DNA from: Paenibacillus thalictri | GTDB taxonomy: Bacteria; Bacillota; Bacilli; Paenibacillales; NBRC-103111 | Direction: 5' to 3' | Assembly: GCF_004307995.1 (NCBI RefSeq) | Contig: NZ_SIRE01000023.1 | Span: 105,376 to 169,375 of the forward strand | Length of the DNA stretch: 64,000 bases | In this document: piece by piece, positions 60,785 to 64,000 of the stretch | How the letters are laid out: each line of letters starts with the position of its first letter | Position numbering within the stretch: position 1 is the first letter of the stretch | Translations under genes and position numbers: made by a program | Notes under the pieces: model-generated | Databases searched by the model: none | What the model was told of the DNA's origin: nothing | The model's input: the letters and a program-made list of their open reading frames with translations, nothing else

Positions 60785-61654
60785 TTATCCTTTGACGCTG
60801 CTAGATACCAAGCTTTTAATAAACTGCTTCTGGAAGATAAAAAACATCGCAATCAGCGGCAGCGATACGATCAGCGTGGCGGCCATCAGCAGGTTGTACT
60901 GAATCCGGTATTCGCCGTTAAACACCTGCAGGCCAAGCTGCACCGTGCGCATCGTTTCGCTGGTCGTATAGATGAGCGGGTGGAAAAAGTCGTTCCAAAC
61001 CGACACCGTTTTGAAAATACCCAGCGTCGCCATCAGCGGCCCGCTTTGCGGCAAATAAATTTGCAGGAAGGTGCGAAAATATCCCGCTCCATCCATATGC
61101 GCCGCATCGTCGAGCGCCCGTGGAAACTGCAGGTAAAACTGCCGAGCCAGGAAAATGCCGAAGGAACCGGACAGCTCCGGAATGACCAAGGCGTAATAAG
61201 AATCAAGCCAGCCGGTTCCCCCTTGGCCAAACAGGTCGTTGCCGCCGAACAGCGGGATCGACTTCATGATCAGAAACTGCGGAATGATCGTTACCTGCGG
61301 AGGCACCATCAAGCCGATAAGCAGAATGATAAAGAGAACATCCCGGCCTTTAAAGGCCAGCCGCGCAAACGTATACCCGGCCAAGGAGTTAAAAAACAAG
61401 CTGCCGATAACGGCCAAGCAGGTCACAACAACGGAATTTTTAAAATAAGTCGCCCAGTCGGTCATCATCATCGCCCGCATGAAATTTTCCGGGTGCCAGT
61501 TCATCGGCAATAAATGATTGGTGCCCAGGCTGAATTCCTCATCCCCCTTAAACGATGTGAAGATCATCACCACAAAGGGGAGAACCATCGCCAAGGAGAA
61601 GATGGCCAATACGGCGTAGACGGGGACGTAACGGCCCGCTTTTGCTGTCAACAA
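60785..61654 (-). CDS. Sugar ABC permease (MalG type)
   Basis: Six-helix permease, 289 aa, EAA loop LDDAAHMDGAGYFRTFLQIYLPQSGPLMATL and C-terminal FQKQFIKSLVSSSVKG. The start is uncertain: TTG 61654 lies 6 bases after AAGGGGTG and is chosen, while GTG 61663 is directly on that site. Third gene of the transport operon. Confidence 0.9.
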   Translation of the reverse strand: MLTAKAGRYVPVYAVLAIFSLAMVLPFVVMIFTSFKGDEEFSLGTNHLLPMNWHPENFMRAMMMTDWATYFKNSVVVTCLAVIGSLFFNSLAGYTFARLAFKGRDVLFIILLIGLMVPPQVTIIPQFLIMKSIPLFGGNDLFGQGGTGWLDSYYALVIPELSGSFGIFLARQFYLQFPRALDDAAHMDGAGYFRTFLQIYLPQSGPLMATLGIFKTVSVWNDFFHPLIYTTSETMRTVQLGLQVFNGEYRIQYNLLMAATLIVSLPLIAMFFIFQKQFIKSLVSSSVKG

Positions 61655-61669
61655 TCGATTCACCCCTTC

Positions 61670-62542
61670 TTAGTCAAAATCGCTTTCTTTGGATCCGACG
61701 GTATAGTTGACGATCGTCACAAGCAAGGTAATAAGCAGCAGCACGATAGCAATCGACGAGGCATACCCCATGCGGTATTCTTGAAAGCTTGCTTTGACGA
61801 TTTCGTTGACGATGGTCGTTGTCGAGTTAGCAGGTCCGCCGTTTGTCAAAATATACACAAAATCGAATACCTGGAACGAGCGGATCGTCATCGTAATAAA
61901 CAGGAAAAACGTAATCGGACGCAGCAGCGGGAAAGTAATTTGCACAAATTGCCGTACGCCGGAGGCGCCGTCCATCTCAGCCGCCTCGTATAAATGGTCG
62001 GGGATGCCCTGAAGTCCCGCCAAATAAATAATCATCGCATACCCGATTCCCGTCCACACGCCGATCACCATGATCGAACCTAGCGCCGTCTGCGTATCGA
62101 CCAGCCAATTCCCGCCGCGAAAACCAAGCGCATTCAGCACCGTGTTGACCGGTCCGGCCATCGGATCGAGCAGCCATAACCACGTCATGGCGACAGCGAC
62201 CGATGAGATGACTCCCGGCAAATAAATCGACGCGCGGAAAAGCGCAATGCCGCGGACTTTCATGTTGAGAAAGTTAGCAAGTATAAGACCTGCCAGCATC
62301 GTCGGAATGACAGTGCAAATCCAGTATGCCAGCGTGTTGAGCAGCGCCTTGTGAAAAATCGAGTCCTTCAGTAAAGTCATGTAGTTTTTGACCCCTACCC
62401 ACTGCCCCGGGTTGAGAATCGTAAAATTGGTGAAGCTGAGGTAAAGCACCCACGCCACCGGCACGAGAATAAACACTACATAAATAAACAAGTTCGGGAA
62501 AATGAACACGTACGGAAGCATTCGGTTCCAGCGGATATTCAT
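61670..62542 (-). CDS. Sugar ABC permease (MalF type)
   Basis: Six-helix permease of 290 aa; EAA loop YEAAEMDGASGVRQFVQITFPLLRPITFF. AGGAGG precedes the ATG. It follows the binding-protein gene after 21 bp and pairs with the next permease. As with the other sugar systems here, no ATPase gene is present. Confidence 0.92.
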   Translation of the reverse strand: MNIRWNRMLPYVFIFPNLFIYVVFILVPVAWVLYLSFTNFTILNPGQWVGVKNYMTLLKDSIFHKALLNTLAYWICTVIPTMLAGLILANFLNMKVRGIALFRASIYLPGVISSVAVAMTWLWLLDPMAGPVNTVLNALGFRGGNWLVDTQTALGSIMVIGVWTGIGYAMIIYLAGLQGIPDHLYEAAEMDGASGVRQFVQITFPLLRPITFFLFITMTIRSFQVFDFVYILTNGGPANSTTTIVNEIVKASFQEYRMGYASSIAIVLLLITLLVTIVNYTVGSKESDFD

Positions 62543-62563
62543 ACGTTCCTCCTGCCGCCAGGC

Positions 62564-63862
62564 TTATTTGCCGTTTTTGATCTCGTCTCTGGCCTTCTGC
62601 GCATTTTCCTTCAGCGCCTGTGCGACCGGTTTCAGTCCGTTGTAGCCTTCCTCGAGCGCAATCCGCAAATATTTGATATTGACGTCCCAATACTTCGAAG
62701 CCCCGTATCCTCTGGCGTCATCCATCGCTTTAAAGACGACGGCGTTCTCAGGAGCAGCCTTGACGTATTTGTCCTTCACCGATTTCAGCGGCGGCACAAA
62801 GCCGGTTTCAACGCAGAAGTCGTAAATGTTCTTCTGATCAAACCAATATTTGATGAATTTCCACGATTCGTCAGGCGCTTTTGAGCTTTTGGACATCGAC
62901 AGGAAGGTGCCTAACATCAGCGACGTTTGCTTGCCTGTCGGCCCCTTCGGCGGCAAAGACCAGCCGACCTTATCGGCTCCAACGGCTTTCTGCAGAATCG
63001 ATACCGACGGCGAGCTGGAGAACGACATCGCCGCCAGGCTGTTCTGGAACGGCGTCCCGTTCAATTGCTGCTGATTGGCCGCAATGATCGCCCCGCTTTT
63101 ATACAGCTTGACCATTTTCTCCACCAGCTCGATTGATTCCGGAGAATCAAAGGTCGGGCTGCCTTTGTCATCGTAGATGTCTTTACCAAGCATAAGCAGC
63201 AGCGAAAAATACGACTGTTCGCCATTGCCGGTCTGGATATCGATACCCGCGCGAACTGTCTTGCCGTCTTTGACGACCTTCAGCTTCTCGGCGTAATCGA
63301 ATATTTCGTCCAGCGTGGCCGGCGCTTTATCCGGATCAAGCCCCGCTTCCTTAAAGAAATCTTTGCGCCATTCAAGCGGCCTGACTTCCGGCATCAGAAT
63401 GCCGTATTGTCCTCCATTCCATTCGCCGGCTTTCATGACGCTCGGAAACATATCGTCTTTACCCTGCCAACTGTCGGCCTTAATAAATCGGTTCAAATCC
63501 ATATACTTGTCTTGATCCACAGTTGAGATGAGCTGGCCGAAACCCAAGCCGTGAACATCCGGCGCAATGCCTCCGGAATACGCAACGGACAGCTTCTGGA
63601 AGTAATCTTTCCAAGGGATCGTCGTAAGCTCGATTTTAATGTTGGGATTTTCTTTCTGAAACCCGTCGATCACCTTTTTGGCCGCATTGGTCGTCTGATC
63701 GTCGTTGCTCGGATACCAGAACTTCACGGTCGCCTGTTTCCCTCCGGCAGCCGATCCCCCGCCCGCGGCCGGTTTTCCATCCTGCCCTCCTGCCGAACAA
63801 GCCGCAAACAGCAAGCTGCTGCTGAGCAGAAGCGCCAAAGGCGCCACTTTGAATCGTTTCAT
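62564..63862 (-). CDS. Extracellular sugar-binding lipoprotein
   Basis: Family 1 solute-binding lipoprotein of 432 aa. The signal peptide ends in the lipobox FAAC (Cys22) and is followed by a Gly/Ala-rich linker. The binding domain starts with VKFWYPSNDDQTTNAAKKVIDGFQKENPNIKIEL. With the two permeases it should take up the substrate of the sulfatases, probably a sulfated oligosaccharide; this is inference from the gene order. GGGAGGAAG precedes the ATG. Confidence 0.92.
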   Translation of the reverse strand: MKRFKVAPLALLLSSSLLFAACSAGGQDGKPAAGGGSAAGGKQATVKFWYPSNDDQTTNAAKKVIDGFQKENPNIKIELTTIPWKDYFQKLSVAYSGGIAPDVHGLGFGQLISTVDQDKYMDLNRFIKADSWQGKDDMFPSVMKAGEWNGGQYGILMPEVRPLEWRKDFFKEAGLDPDKAPATLDEIFDYAEKLKVVKDGKTVRAGIDIQTGNGEQSYFSLLLMLGKDIYDDKGSPTFDSPESIELVEKMVKLYKSGAIIAANQQQLNGTPFQNSLAAMSFSSSPSVSILQKAVGADKVGWSLPPKGPTGKQTSLMLGTFLSMSKSSKAPDESWKFIKYWFDQKNIYDFCVETGFVPPLKSVKDKYVKAAPENAVVFKAMDDARGYGASKYWDVNIKYLRIALEEGYNGLKPVAQALKENAQKARDEIKNGK

Positions 63863-63915
63863 TTTGCTTCCTCCCTCGTATAGTATTTCTTAAAGATTGT
63901 TGTTGAGCCAATTTC

Positions 63916-63935
63916 CAGTACCCTAGGGTACTGGC
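63916..63935. promoter_or_regulatory. Perfect 20-bp palindrome, candidate operator
   Basis: CCAGTACCCTAGGGTACTGG lies 54 bp upstream of the binding-protein start and about 35-40 bp upstream of a possible TACTAT -10 element. It is a good candidate site for a dimeric repressor or activator of the sulfatase operon. The regulator gene is not in the window. Confidence 0.6.
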
Positions 63936-64000
63936 GGCCACCTTCAAAATTTCCAATTTGATCTTTGAAAAATGAAAAATAAATGAAGATTCTTAAAAGG

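Overview
The window looks like chromosomal DNA of a Paenibacillus-type bacterium (Firmicutes, Paenibacillaceae). Supporting signs are moderately high GC with strong AGGAGG-type ribosome binding sites, frequent TTG and GTG starts, many sugar ABC transporters without their own ATPase, large membrane-bound AraC regulators, Fur, CcpA and GlnR-type operator motifs of the Bacillus kind, and homologues of Bacillus yvgN, yclNOPQ, btr, sqhC and lplABC. I see no rRNA, tRNA or CRISPR array.

Layout. 0-9.2 kb: housekeeping and stress genes (hypoxanthine-DNA glycosylase, two aldo/keto reductases, a chemotaxis receptor, a methyltransferase, Dps, an SMP-30 lactonase) and one truncated EamA transporter. 9.3-12.0 kb: an AT-rich island with a RelE/ParE-like toxin in an operon with a degenerate HsdM-HsdS-like protein, and a separately transcribed Phd/YefM antitoxin. 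12.1-17.0 kb: a triterpene cyclase, DUF72, a DsbA-like protein and an MgtC-like protein. 17.1-21.5 kb: a glycerophosphodiester/glycerol-3-phosphate operon (ugpA-ugpE-ugpB-ugpQ) behind a leader with a promoter, cre motifs and an intrinsic terminator. 21.5-26.3 kb: an ABC exporter fused to a cyclic-nucleotide-binding domain, a cystine/dicarboxylate symporter and a MarR regulator. 26.4-33.5 kb: a petrobactin-type iron uptake operon (yclNOPQ), its likely AraC/Btr regulator and an unfamiliar three-part regulator. 33.5-35.7 kb: a glutamine amidotransferase and the ammonium transporter behind a GlnR/TnrA box.

35.7-42.2 kb: a Tat-exported GMC dehydrogenase (Tat-signal subunit 3 plus FAD subunit) in one operon with tatC and tatA, opposite a lipoprotein cytochrome c that may take its electrons, then an FhuF-type iron reductase. 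42.2-47.5 kb: a LysR/MFS pair, an AraC/MFS pair and an ABC ATPase. 47.7-56.5 kb: a sugar block (membrane AraC regulator, two permeases, binding protein, isomerase, dehydrogenase) bracketed by two copies of a 67-bp terminator-bearing repeat, ending in a gene-free, repeat-rich gap of about 800 bp. 56.6-57.5 kb: an AT-richer, atypical carbamoyltransferase. 57.8-63.9 kb: a binding protein, two permeases and two cytoplasmic Cys-type sulfatases, which together look like a pathway importing and desulfating a sulfated glycan.

The most unusual features are the toxin/methylase-like/antitoxin island, the attenuator-like leader of the ugp operon, the Tat translocase encoded with its own substrate, and the repeat-flanked sugar block. 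All functions are assigned by reading the sequence; no database search was run.
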